A DNA stretch of 57,822 bases from positions 1-57,822 of the forward strand of contig NZ_JAQFIF010000020.1 of assembly GCF_029504395.1 (NCBI RefSeq), written 5' to 3'. This DNA is from Arthrobacter sp. ES3-54. Its GTDB lineage: Bacteria > Actinomycetota > Actinomycetes > Actinomycetales > Micrococcaceae. The position numbers and the translations under genes are program-made. Every line of letters begins with the position of its first letter. The first letter of the stretch is position 1. The notes beneath the pieces are model-generated. The model was not told where the DNA came from, did not search any database, and saw only the letters and a list, made by a program, of their open reading frames with translations. Of this stretch, positions 43,801 through 52,068 are shown one piece after another.

Positions 43801-44539
43801 CGGTGATCGCGGCTGCACCCCACTGCACTGCGCCCCACTGAACTGCGCCGGGCTGCGCCAGATGCGAGGAGGTCAAAGCCAGGAAGCGGTTCCGCCGCTC
43901 GCGGAAGACCGGCAGAATTTCTGCGAGTTTGTGGTGGCTGCGGACGTAGTCGAATCCTCCGCCGGGCAGCGGGACGGTGGCGCCGAGGACGAGGGTCACG
44001 GCCGGGTCCGGTGTAATCCCGGCCTTCAGCAACTGGTCGCCGTAGGCCGCGAGCTGAAGCAGCGCCGTCACCTTCGCGTGGCGCGCCAGCTTGGTGTCGA
44101 ACACGGCATAGCTGCCGTTGGCCTGCCGGACCAGGAAGTCGGAGCGGCCATGGAACTGGCCGTCAAAGAAGGCCGCCTGGAACACGACGTCGGCGCCCGA
44201 GCGCAGTGCTTCAATGGACTCGGAATGCTTCGCCAGTAGAGTGGCGCGGTCCATGGCTTCAGCCGGGACGACGTCGTACACGCCGCGTCCGGTGGCCGGA
44301 TCCCACACGCCAAACTCGTCGACGAAGGAGTCCAGCACCCGGTGCTCGTGGACGTCGCCCAGCTTGGCCGCGTGCTTGAGCATCTCATCGTCTTCGAAGA
44401 CAGCCTTGGGGGAGCGGCCCAGCTTTTCGTCGAGCTTCCGGAGCAGCTGGTACTCGCAGCTGGCGGCTGTGACGAGGTCGCTCGCGGAGAAGACCAGGTC
44501 CTGCGCTGTACCGGCTACTTCCGGTTCAAGAAAAAACAC
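40865..44539 (-). CDS. RecB-like nuclease / UPF1-type helicase fusion (TM0106 family)
   Basis: A 1224-residue protein. The N-terminal RecB-type nuclease has GRSDFLVRQ...FDTKLARH (about residue 132) and a Cys cluster ACGRCDYCQ. A ribonuclease-H-like segment FFDFEGDPLWQ (about 350) follows. The C-terminal superfamily 1 helicase has Walker A GPPGTGKTYVGSH (about 858), Walker B LLVIDEAGQFS (about 960), GDPQQLPQVSQG and VDKFQGQEA. This fusion is widespread in actinobacteria and presumed to process damaged or foreign nucleic acid. Two in-frame tandem repeats (DPLEVALAEL twice, AVQWG twice) are recent expansions. The start is a GTG. Confidence 0.9.
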   Translation of the reverse strand: MFFLEPEVAGTAQDLVFSASDLVTAASCEYQLLRKLDEKLGRSPKAVFEDDEMLKHAAKLGDVHEHRVLDSFVDEFGVWDPATGRGVYDVVPAEAMDRATLLAKHSESIEALRSGADVVFQAAFFDGQFHGRSDFLVRQANGSYAVFDTKLARHAKVTALLQLAAYGDQLLKAGITPDPAVTLVLGATVPLPGGGFDYVRSHHKLAEILPVFRERRNRFLALTSSHLAQPGAVQWGAVQWGAAAITACGRCDYCQEQVTASDDLLLVARMNSTQRKKLRADGIYSVTDLARASLPKANAALLRLQAQARMQSGIGGDDGGVRYVKDGQEHSLRYAVIPENTLAELPPPSDGDIFFDFEGDPLWQEKATGVWGLEYLFGVIEAPTGPGVPGVFRPFWAHSREAEKQAFLDFLDYVEKRRRDYPDMHVYHYAAYEKTALRKLSVMHVAGEDTVDGWLRGGLLVDLYQTVRNSIRISENSYSIKKLEPLYMGTNLRSGDVKDAGASVVAYAHYCDARDNERPDEAATILAGISDYNEYDCLSTLELRNWLLGLAQERGIKPGGGGAVGGDGATSAALKPVDVSAGSGPTSAELDPLEVALAELDPLEVALAELAGPGVGLSEDDRKAVSMLAAAVSYHRRERKAFWWAHFDRCENGPDTHHQQDRNVFLVEDAEVLEDWWKDGAKNPERRVKLIGAVSPGSDLREGSTWFRMYEPPLPAGLEGTGINGTGRNGWFGTEVLELGHEDGRDTVIIRDKLRKNIEPYNQVPVALTEDQPIQTKSLEEALAALAAEVTSALQARPSAFPHHPALDLVRRVPPRLASGAPLPAPGNGPDRYMDAITDAVAGLDHSYLAVQGPPGTGKTYVGSHVIARLVARGWKIGVVGQSHAVVENLLKTAVTKAGVDPAVVAKDVKHAELLPWEQRSAQDVARLLGSPGGALVGGTAWTMTGANVPAGSLDLLVIDEAGQFSLANTLAVAQASSRLLLLGDPQQLPQVSQGAHPEPVDESALGWVSAGHATLPPELGYFLADSWRMTSELCLAVSELSYEGKLRSASAADLRRLDGVPAGIETVMVEHSGNITSSVEEAAEVVRQVNRHLGLGWHSEAGTRPLDAADILVVAAYNAQVNVIRDALDTADLSGVRVGTVDKFQGQEAAVVIVSMACSAVAEAPRGMEFLLSRNRINVAVSRGQWRAVIVRAPELTNYLPTHPEGMEQLGGFIGLCQRSVAS
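42716..42775 (-). repeat. 30-bp in-frame tandem duplication in the helicase gene
   Basis: Two 30-bp units (42716-42745, 42746-42775) differ at one base and encode DPLEVALAEL twice. A 15-bp in-frame pair is also present at 43818-43832 and 43833-43847. Confidence 0.95.
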
Positions 44540-44688
44540 TGTGCCCCCGTTGATTGGCCCGTTGCCGTTGATGACCCTGCTTGACTAGATCCGCTGCCGT
44601 TGATGCTCCCATTGCCAAGCTACCAAAGCCCTCCGACAATCTAACCCGACATTTTCGGACCGCCCCCTCCTTCGCGGGGTAGGGCAAA

Positions 44689-47280
44689 ATGGTTTGGGTG
44701 ACCCAACACCCGCAGCGCCCCGCCTCGCCCGTCTCGCCCGCCTCCGGCCCGTCGCCGAAGACCGCCCCGTCGCCGAAGACCGGTTCCCCAAGGGCCGGTA
44801 CGCCGCACACTCAGGAGTCCGGCATCGCCGCCCAGATCGCCGGCGAACTCGGCGTTCAAGCCTGGCAGGTCAAGGCCGCCGTGGACCTGCTCGACGCCGG
44901 GTCGACCGTGCCGTTCATCGCCCGGTACCGGAAGGAGGCGACCGGAACCCTGGACGATACCCAGCTCCGTGAGCTGGAGGAGCGGCTGCGCTACCTGCGC
45001 GAGCTAGAGGACCGACGCCGGACTATCCTCGAAGCGATCGCCGCCCAGGGCGCGCTGACCCCGGAACTGCAGGCCGCCGTCGTCGGCGCCGACACCAAGT
45101 CCCGGCTCGAGGACATCTACCTCCCGTTCAAAACCAAGCGGCGCACCAAGGCGCAGATCGCCCGCGAAGCCGGACTGGAACCGCTCGCCGACGCCCTGCT
45201 CAAGCGCCCGGAACTGGACCCGGACCGCGAAGCCGCCAAGTACCTCAACGCAGAACACTCGATCGGGGACCCGGCCGCGGCGCTCTCCGGCGCCCGCTCC
45301 ATCCTGGTGGAACGCGTCGCCCAGGATGCCGACCTGGCCGCCACACTCCGGGAACGGCTGTGGACCCAGGGCCGGATGATGTCCCGCGTGAAGAAGGGCA
45401 AGGAAGCCGAAGGCCAGAAGTTCAAGGACTACTTCGAGTTCTCCCAGCAGCCGGCCGGAATGCCCTCGCACCGCGTCCTGGCACTGCTGCGCGGCGAAAA
45501 GGACGGGGCACTCGAGCTGGATCTCGCCGAGGCTGAACCGAACGACGACGCCGCCCTGACCGCCGCGCGCGGCAGGTACGAAGCCGCTGTGGCCAGGTTC
45601 CTCGGGGTTGCCGACCGTGGCCGGCCCGCCGACGCCTGGCTGCTGCAGACCGCGCAGCTGGCGTGGCGCTCACGCGTGCTGGCCCGGCTGACAGCTGATC
45701 TGCGGAGCCGGATGTTCGCCGCTGCCGAGGACGAGGCCGTGCGCGTGTTCGCCGCGAACCTCCGCGACGTCCTGCTCGCCGCGCCGGCCGGGAACCGCGC
45801 CACCCTGGGCCTGGACCCTGGTCTGCGCACCGGTGTGAAGGTCGCGGTGGTCGATGGCACCGGCAAGGTGGTTGCGACGGACACCGTCTACCCGCACGCC
45901 CCGGCCCGGAAATGGGACGAGGCGCTGCGGACGCTCGTGGGCCTGGCCAAGAAGCACGGCGTGGAACTCGTCGCGATCGGCAACGGCACCGCGTCACGGG
46001 AGACGGACAAGCTCGCCGCCGAACTGCTGAAACAGCTCGCGCCCGGGTCGGCAGAGAAACCGCAGAAGATCGTGGTGTCCGAGGCCGGAGCGTCGGTGTA
46101 TTCGGCGTCGGCACTCGCCGCGGCCGAGCTGCCCGGCATGGACGTATCCCTGCGCGGCGCGGTCTCGATCGCCCGGCGGCTGCAGGATCCGCTCGCGGAG
46201 CTGGTGAAGATCGAGCCGAGGTCGATCGGCGTCGGGCAGTACCAGCACGACGTCACGGCCGCGAAGCTGGACCGGAGCCTGGACGCCGTCGTCGAGGACT
46301 GCGTGAACGCGGTGGGCGTGGATGTCAACACCGCCTCGCCCGCACTGCTGAGCCGGGTGGCCGGCGTCGGGCCGCTGCTGAGCGAGAACATTGTGGCGTA
46401 CCGGAACGAACACGGACCCTTCAGCAAGCGCAGCGAGCTGAAGAAGGTCCCGCGGCTGGGCGCCAAGGCGTTTGAGCAGTGTGCCGGCTTCCTGCGTATC
46501 ACCGGGGGCGCGGAGCCGCTGGATGCCTCCAGCGTGCACCCGGAGGCTTACCCGGTGGCACGGAAAATCAAGGCGGCCGCCGGGAAGGCCCCGGCCGCGG
46601 GAAGCTATGCGGCGCTGAACCCGCAGGACTTCGTGGACGGCTCCTTCGGCCTGCCCACCGTGCAGGACATCATCTCCGAACTCGATAAGCCGGGCCGCGA
46701 CCCGCGTCCGGCCTTCGCGGCGGCAGCGTTCTCGGAAGGCATCGAGAAGATCTCGGACCTGCGGCCGGGCATGGTGCTGGAGGGAACCGTGACCAACGTG
46801 GCGGCGTTCGGCGCGTTCGTCGACGTCGGGGTGCACCAGGACGGGCTCGTGCACGTGTCCGCGCTGGCCAACCGGTTCGTCTCTGATCCCCGCGAGGTAG
46901 TGAAGTCCGGGCAGGTGGTCCGGGTCAAGGTGCTGGAAGCGGACCCGGAGCGGAAGCGCATTTCCCTGACGCTAAGGCTCGACGACGTACCGGCGGCGTC
47001 CGGGGGACGTGCGGCTTCCACGGAACGTGCGGCCGGCGCTGGTGCGGCTGGCGGACGCGGGGACGGCGCCCGCGGCGATCGTGGGGCTGGCGGAGGTGGG
47101 GACTCGCGGGCGGAACGACCGCGGCAGTCGGCGCGGCAGACGCCGTCGAATCAGCCGTCCGGGAAACCGACGCCCGGCCGCCGGACGCAGGCCAGGCAGC
47201 CGCAAAAGGCGACGCCCACGCCGTCGCCCATCAACACGGCGATGGCCGAGGCGCTCCGGCAGGCCGGCCTGGGCAAGTAG
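44689..47280 (+). CDS. tex: RNA-binding transcription accessory protein Tex
   Basis: An 863-residue Tex protein, which binds nucleic acid and RNA polymerase. AAVDLLDAGSTVPFIARYRKE marks the N-domain (about residue 65). The YqgF-like RNase H fold starts at LGLDPGLRTGVKVAVVDGTG (about 372), helix-hairpin-helix repeats are at about 550-600, and an S1 RNA-binding domain is at about 692-765 (GTVTNVAAFGAFVDVG). The N-terminal 40 residues are Pro/Ser-rich with a PSPKT repeat; the last ~90 are Gly/Arg/Pro-rich and disordered. ATG 44689 or GTG 44698 could be the start. Confidence 0.95.
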   Translation: MVWVTQHPQRPASPVSPASGPSPKTAPSPKTGSPRAGTPHTQESGIAAQIAGELGVQAWQVKAAVDLLDAGSTVPFIARYRKEATGTLDDTQLRELEERLRYLRELEDRRRTILEAIAAQGALTPELQAAVVGADTKSRLEDIYLPFKTKRRTKAQIAREAGLEPLADALLKRPELDPDREAAKYLNAEHSIGDPAAALSGARSILVERVAQDADLAATLRERLWTQGRMMSRVKKGKEAEGQKFKDYFEFSQQPAGMPSHRVLALLRGEKDGALELDLAEAEPNDDAALTAARGRYEAAVARFLGVADRGRPADAWLLQTAQLAWRSRVLARLTADLRSRMFAAAEDEAVRVFAANLRDVLLAAPAGNRATLGLDPGLRTGVKVAVVDGTGKVVATDTVYPHAPARKWDEALRTLVGLAKKHGVELVAIGNGTASRETDKLAAELLKQLAPGSAEKPQKIVVSEAGASVYSASALAAAELPGMDVSLRGAVSIARRLQDPLAELVKIEPRSIGVGQYQHDVTAAKLDRSLDAVVEDCVNAVGVDVNTASPALLSRVAGVGPLLSENIVAYRNEHGPFSKRSELKKVPRLGAKAFEQCAGFLRITGGAEPLDASSVHPEAYPVARKIKAAAGKAPAAGSYAALNPQDFVDGSFGLPTVQDIISELDKPGRDPRPAFAAAAFSEGIEKISDLRPGMVLEGTVTNVAAFGAFVDVGVHQDGLVHVSALANRFVSDPREVVKSGQVVRVKVLEADPERKRISLTLRLDDVPAASGGRAASTERAAGAGAAGGRGDGARGDRGAGGGGDSRAERPRQSARQTPSNQPSGKPTPGRRTQARQPQKATPTPSPINTAMAEALRQAGLGK

Positions 47281-47375
47281 CTCCGCGGGCCGCGGGCGCC
47301 CACGCCGGATCCGCACTTACCGTTTATCGCGGATTTCCTACCGCTTGGCGCATAAGTAGTACGTTTGCTGACGAT

Positions 47376-47460
47376 TTGCACCATGATTGCCGGAGGCAAC
47401 GGTCCTCTGCCGGATGCTCGGTCAGAGGCCCTGGCAGAGGACCGTCGCTCCAATGTGCAA
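47376..47460 (+). ncRNA. structured leader, candidate cis-regulatory RNA
   Basis: An outer stem TTGCAC/GTGCAA (47376-47381 with 47455-47460) encloses a small hairpin TTGCC-GGA-GGCAA (47387-47399) and a perfect 12-13-bp stem, CGGTCCTCTGCC (47400-47411) with GGCAGAGGACCG (47433-47444). The result is a compact three-way junction ending 34 bases before the MFS start codon. I do not match it to a known riboswitch. The inner palindrome could instead be a DNA operator. Confidence 0.45.
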
Positions 47461-47494
47461 GACACCGATGTCGTTGACGAGCAGGGGAGCACTC

Positions 47495-48889
47495 ATGGGC
47501 TGGCTGGACCGCGAACGAACCATCGCCCCGCCGGGATTCAACCGGTGGCTCGTACCCCCAGCAGCGCTCGCCGTGCACCTGTGCATCGGCCAGGCCTACG
47601 CGACCAGCGTCTACAAGAACGCGTTGGTAAAGCACTTCGGCGCCAGCCTGACCGAAATCGGTGTAATTTTCTCTATCGCGATCGTGATGTTGGGACTCTC
47701 GGCCGCCATCATGGGCACCTGGGTGGACAAGAACGGACCCCGCAAGGCGATGTTCACCTCCGCCGCGTTCTGGGCCAGCGGCTTCCTTATCGGTTCGCTG
47801 GGCATCTTCAGCCACCAACTCTGGCTCGTCTACCTCGGCTACGGCGTCGTCGGCGGCATTGGCCTGGGCATCGGCTACATCTCCCCGGTCTCCACCCTGA
47901 TCAAGTGGTTCCCCGACCGGCCCGGACTGGCCACGGGCATGGCCATCATGGGGTTCGGCGGCGGTGCCCTGATCGCCAGCCCGGTCTCCACGGCGCTGCT
48001 CAAGATGTACGATCCCAACTCCGGCGCCAAGGCCTGGGTGGCCAGCGGCGAGTCAGTGGGCAAGCTCTTCCTGACCCTCGCCGTGATCTACCTTGCCTAC
48101 ATGATGTTCGGTGCCTTCACCATCAAAGTCCCGGCCGAGGGCTGGAAGCCGGCTGGCTTCGACCCCGGAAAGGTCAAGTCTGCCTCCCTGGTCACCACGG
48201 AGAACGTCTCCGCCAAGAACGCGGTCAAGACCAAACAGTTCTGGCTCGTGTGGATCGCCCTATTCTGCAATGTCACGGCAGGCATCGGCATCCTTGAACA
48301 GGCCGCCCCGATGATCCAGGACTTCTTCCGCCAGCCCGATGGCACCTCCCTGGCCAGCGCCGCTGTGGCCGCCGGCTTCGTGGGGCTCCTGTCGATCGGC
48401 AACATGTCGGGCCGCTTTGCCTGGTCCGCCACCTCCGACGTCACCGGCCGCAAGCGCATCTACATGGTCTTCCTCGGCGTCGGCGCCGTGCTTTACACCG
48501 TGCTGGCCCTGGCCGGGTCGTCGTCGACCGTCCTCTACGTGGCCCTCGCGTTCGTGATCATCTCCTTCTACGGCGGCGGGTTCGCTACTGCCCCCGCCTA
48601 CCTGCGCGACCTCTTCGGCACGTTCCAGGTCGGTGCCATCCACGGCCGTCTCCTGACGGCCTGGTCCGCGGCCGGCGTCGCAGGTCCGTTGATTGTCAAT
48701 GCTTTCCTGGACGCGCAGGGCAAGCCCGGCGCGCTCAATGCCGCGTCCTACCAGCCGGCCCTGCTGACCATGGTGGGGCTGCTGGTTGTCGGTTTCGTGG
48801 CGAACCTGCTGGTCTCGCCGGTGGACGCGCGATTCCACGAACCCCGTGCCGGCCGTGTCCGGTCCGAAGAACCCGCCTTGGAGGCCTGA
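47495..48889 (+). CDS. oxalate/formate antiporter-type MFS transporter
   Basis: A 464-residue carrier of the OFA subfamily. CIGQAYATSVYKNALVKHFG in helix 1, GLGIGYISPVSTLIKWFPDR (conserved OFA loop) and GGGFATAPAYLRDLFGTFQV near helix 10 are diagnostic. Substrates in the family are small mono- or dicarboxylates. The ATG follows AGGGGAG; an upstream in-frame start would lie within the structured leader. A 45-residue membrane peptide begins one base after its stop, then a gamma-glutamyltransferase. Confidence 0.9.
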   Translation: MGWLDRERTIAPPGFNRWLVPPAALAVHLCIGQAYATSVYKNALVKHFGASLTEIGVIFSIAIVMLGLSAAIMGTWVDKNGPRKAMFTSAAFWASGFLIGSLGIFSHQLWLVYLGYGVVGGIGLGIGYISPVSTLIKWFPDRPGLATGMAIMGFGGGALIASPVSTALLKMYDPNSGAKAWVASGESVGKLFLTLAVIYLAYMMFGAFTIKVPAEGWKPAGFDPGKVKSASLVTTENVSAKNAVKTKQFWLVWIALFCNVTAGIGILEQAAPMIQDFFRQPDGTSLASAAVAAGFVGLLSIGNMSGRFAWSATSDVTGRKRIYMVFLGVGAVLYTVLALAGSSSTVLYVALAFVIISFYGGGFATAPAYLRDLFGTFQVGAIHGRLLTAWSAAGVAGPLIVNAFLDAQGKPGALNAASYQPALLTMVGLLVVGFVANLLVSPVDARFHEPRAGRVRSEEPALEA

Positions 48890-48890
48890 A

Positions 48891-49028
48891 ATGAGTACTG
48901 CACAGAGTTCGGTGACACCGGTGACACCGTCCACCGGAAAATTGGTTACCGCGTGGGCGCTGGTCGGTGTGCCGCTCGCATATGGCGTTTACGAGACACT
49001 GACCCGGGTGGCGGCCCTGTTTGGCTGA
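48891..49028 (+). CDS. MFS small-subunit-like membrane peptide
   Basis: A 45-residue protein with a Ser/Thr/Pro-rich start and one hydrophobic stretch LVTAWALVGVPLAYGVYETL. It starts one base after the OFA carrier's stop and overlaps the start of the next gene by eight bases. Small proteins of this kind regularly follow actinobacterial OFA carriers and are annotated as a transporter small subunit (recalled, not checked). Confidence 0.75.
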   Translation: MSTAQSSVTPVTPSTGKLVTAWALVGVPLAYGVYETLTRVAALFG

Positions 49029-50889
49029 CACGGTGGTTGCAGAAGTCTCCTGGGACGGCCCGCGTGCGGCGCGGGTGCCGTTCACCAGGCCGGCGCCGTT
49101 CACCACCCGCCCCACGCTGCAGGGCACCTTCGGGATGAGCGCGTCCACGCACTGGCTCTCGACGGCGGCCGCCCAGGCGGTGCTGGAGCGCGGCGGCAAC
49201 GCCTTCGACGCCGCTGTGGCGGGAGCATTCGTGCTCCATGTGGTGGAGCCGCACCTCAACGGACCCGGCGGAGACATGACCGGGATCTTCGTCACCGCGG
49301 ACCGGCCGGACCAGCCAATAGTCCTGATGGGGCAGGGTGGGGCGCCGGCCGGGGCCACCGTGGAGCACTACCTTGCCGAAGGCCTGGACCTCGTTCCGGG
49401 CTCGGGTGCCCTGGCCGCCGCGGTGCCCGCCGCCGTCGACGCCTGGCTCCTGCTGCTGCGTGACCACGGGACGTGGGAGCTGGATGCGGTGCTGGACTTC
49501 GCGATCGGCTACGCGCGGGACGGCCACCCCATGCTGGGCCGGGTTGGAACCACCATCGCGGCTGTGTCCGCACTGTTCCAGACGCATTGGCCCACGTCGG
49601 CTGAGCTGTGGATGCCCGGCGGAAGAATCCCTGCCGAAGGTGAGCTGGTGTGGAACCCGGCCTATGCCCGCACACTGGAACGACTCGTGGAGGCCGGGGT
49701 CAAGGCATCCACCCGCGAGGCAGGGATTGATGCGGCCCGGCACGAGTGGCGCGAGGGCTTCGTGGCCCGCGCCATGGTGGATTCGGTTCAGGCCCCGCAC
49801 CGGCATTCCTCGGGCACGGACCACCGCGGGGTGCTGGCCCTGGCGGATCTGGCGGGTTTCGAAGCCGGATATGAGGCGGCCGCCACCGTGGAGTTCCGGG
49901 GCCACACGATCGCCAAGACCGGACCCTGGGGCCAGGGGCCCGCGCTGCTGCAGACCCTCGCCATCCTGGCCGGGTTCGAGGACCATTACCTTGATCCATC
50001 CACTGAACTGGGGGCGCACACCATCCTGGAGGCGCAGAAGCTCGCGCTCGCGGACCGGGAGGCGTACTACGGCGACACGGACGTCCCGCTGGACTACCTC
50101 CTCTCTGCTGACTATTGCGCCAGCCGCCGGGCCTTGATTACGGACCGGGCCTCCCACGACTTCCGGCCCGGCACCGTGCCCGGACGGGAACCCTACCTGC
50201 CACTGTTGCGCACCGAGTACACGCCGCCTGCGCTCGCGGGGGATGCCTCTACGGCCGGCCTCGGCGTCGGCGAGCCCACCGTGACACCCGCGGGGGAGAC
50301 CCGCGGCGATACGTGCCACATCGACGTCGTGGACCGCTGGGGCAACATGGTGTCGGCCACTCCATCCGGCGGTTGGCTGCAGTCCTCTCCGGCGATCCCA
50401 GAGCTGGGTTTCTGCCTGGGCACCCGGCTGCAGATGACCTGGCTGGAGCCCGGCACGCCGTCCACGCTTACGGCCGGCAAACGCCCGCGCACCACATTGA
50501 CGCCCACTCTCGTGCTGCGGGACGGCCTCGCAGTGACCGCGCTGGGTTCACCCGGCGGCGACCAGCAGGACCAATGGCAGCTGCCGTACCTGCTGAGGAC
50601 CATCGTGGGCGGGTATTCGCCACAGCAGGCCATCGACGCCCCGACGTTCCATACGACGTCGATGCCCGGGTCCTTCTGGCCGCGCACCTGGGAGCCGGGC
50701 GGCGCCGTCGTCGAGGACCGGCTCGGGGAGAACGTCATCGAGGGCCTAGAGCGCCGGGGGCACATCGTCACCCGGGCCGGTGACTGGGCGCTGGGGCGGT
50801 TGTCCGCCGTCGCGCGGGATCCGGAGACCGGGGTTCTGCAGGCTGCCGCGAATCCGCGCGGTGCGCAGGGGTACGCGGCTGGGCGGTAG
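49021..50889 (+). CDS. gamma-glutamyltransferase family protein
   Basis: A 622-residue N-terminal-nucleophile hydrolase that matures by self-cleavage. The early STAAAQAVLERGGNAFDAAVA and NGPGGDM motifs bind gamma-glutamyl substrates. The nucleophile Thr is in GDTCHIDVVD (about residue 430), where most enzymes have TTH. GSPGGDQQD is the oxyanion-side loop. No signal peptide is seen, so it is probably cytoplasmic. TTG 49021 overlaps the upstream stop; GTG 49033 is an alternative. Linkage to an OFA carrier suggests the carrier brings in or expels a gamma-glutamyl compound or its product (inference). Confidence 0.9.
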   Translation: MADTVVAEVSWDGPRAARVPFTRPAPFTTRPTLQGTFGMSASTHWLSTAAAQAVLERGGNAFDAAVAGAFVLHVVEPHLNGPGGDMTGIFVTADRPDQPIVLMGQGGAPAGATVEHYLAEGLDLVPGSGALAAAVPAAVDAWLLLLRDHGTWELDAVLDFAIGYARDGHPMLGRVGTTIAAVSALFQTHWPTSAELWMPGGRIPAEGELVWNPAYARTLERLVEAGVKASTREAGIDAARHEWREGFVARAMVDSVQAPHRHSSGTDHRGVLALADLAGFEAGYEAAATVEFRGHTIAKTGPWGQGPALLQTLAILAGFEDHYLDPSTELGAHTILEAQKLALADREAYYGDTDVPLDYLLSADYCASRRALITDRASHDFRPGTVPGREPYLPLLRTEYTPPALAGDASTAGLGVGEPTVTPAGETRGDTCHIDVVDRWGNMVSATPSGGWLQSSPAIPELGFCLGTRLQMTWLEPGTPSTLTAGKRPRTTLTPTLVLRDGLAVTALGSPGGDQQDQWQLPYLLRTIVGGYSPQQAIDAPTFHTTSMPGSFWPRTWEPGGAVVEDRLGENVIEGLERRGHIVTRAGDWALGRLSAVARDPETGVLQAAANPRGAQGYAAGR

Positions 50890-50943
50890 TGGTAGCGGTA
50901 GCAGTTGCGGCGCTCAACGGTGGAGCTGAGCATTTCCCGCCTC

Positions 50944-51996
50944 TTAGCCGGAGGTCCGGAGCCGGTCCATGAAGCGCAGGGACTCGGCAACTATCTGCTG
51001 CTGCGCCTGTTCGCGGGTGATGCCTGGCTCTCCGTCGCCGGGCTGCTCGCCGTAGTTCCCGAAGAACGCGTGCACGCCGCCCACAACCGTTGCGTAGGTG
51101 GTGGTTGGCGGGAGCAGGGACCGCGACGCCGCGATCTTGTCCGGGGTGCTCAGGCCATCGTTCGACCCGGAGATGGAGAGCACCGAGAGGCCCTGGGCGT
51201 CCGTCAAGTTCTCTGCGGGGTACGAGGCGAACAGCAGCAGGCCTGCGACGTCAGAGTTCGATGCCGCGAAGGATGACGCGCTCACGCCGCCCAGCGAATG
51301 ACCGCCCACGGCCCAAGTGGCGATCTCCGGATGCCGGTCCATGGCTGCGCGGGCCTGGTTGGTGTCCAGCAGGGAGACGCCAAGGGGTACTTTCAGGATG
51401 ACGACTAGATGACCCGCGGCCGCGAGCGGCTGCAGCAGGTCCTGATAGGCGTGCGCGTCGACCCTGGCGCCGGGGTAGAAGACGAGACCCGTGGTGGCCT
51501 TGCCCGCCGGGGCAAGGGTGATCGAAGTGGCGTCTTCTGTAGCCGTTGACCCGGCTGGCGTGGCCGCGGTGGTTCCGGTGGTCGGGACAGTCTTCTCGCG
51601 GTCGGGTTGGTGGGGGAACGGGCTGAGCCACATCAGCGCCGCCACGAAACCGAGGACCGTGAGCCTGCCTGCGATCCCGCGGACCAACTGCCAAGTGGAA
51701 ATATCACCGCTACGCTGCTGTTTGCTGCCGAACAACCAGCGTCTGACCAGAATCAGCGCCCAAAAAATCCCCAATGCGACGGCGGCCACCAGGAGAGTTG
51801 GCAGGGCGGGGTGGCCGCCGAGGACTGCCGGGTTGCTGAGCAGCATCCAGAGCGGGACCACTATCAGGGCGGCCGCCGCGAGAGCGCCGCTCCAGTTCAG
51901 GATCGAGGACTTCCAGAATGTGGGGTTGGGCCCTGAAGGGACGGGGCCGGGGGTTTCGGTGGGGTTCGCAGGACGAAAAGGCTGGCCTTCCTTCAC
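50944..51996 (-). CDS. membrane-anchored alpha/beta hydrolase
   Basis: A 350-residue protein. Three hydrophobic helices (about residues 35-130) anchor it; a Thr/Ala-rich linker leads to an extracytoplasmic hydrolase. The nucleophile elbow is GGHSLGG (about 231). The acid is probably in SGSNDGLSTP and the His in GGVHAFFGNYG. It belongs to the small Abhydrolase_5 type; the substrate is unknown. It is convergent with the gamma-glutamyltransferase gene. Confidence 0.85.
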   Translation of the reverse strand: MKEGQPFRPANPTETPGPVPSGPNPTFWKSSILNWSGALAAAALIVVPLWMLLSNPAVLGGHPALPTLLVAAVALGIFWALILVRRWLFGSKQQRSGDISTWQLVRGIAGRLTVLGFVAALMWLSPFPHQPDREKTVPTTGTTAATPAGSTATEDATSITLAPAGKATTGLVFYPGARVDAHAYQDLLQPLAAAGHLVVILKVPLGVSLLDTNQARAAMDRHPEIATWAVGGHSLGGVSASSFAASNSDVAGLLLFASYPAENLTDAQGLSVLSISGSNDGLSTPDKIAASRSLLPPTTTYATVVGGVHAFFGNYGEQPGDGEPGITREQAQQQIVAESLRFMDRLRTSG

Positions 51997-52068
51997 GGCT
52001 TGATGATATCCCCCCGGCCGCGCAACCCGATGGTGTCCGGGCGCGAGAAAACCCCGTCACCGGCTCGA

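Noticed and set aside
42002..44239. 745-codon plus-strand open frame
   Set aside because: It is antisense to the nuclease-helicase, which has unmistakable motifs in the other strand.
47376..47460. Terminator of tex
   Set aside because: The stems lie close to the OFA start codon, lack a T tract and form a closed multi-stem structure; a leader element is more likely.
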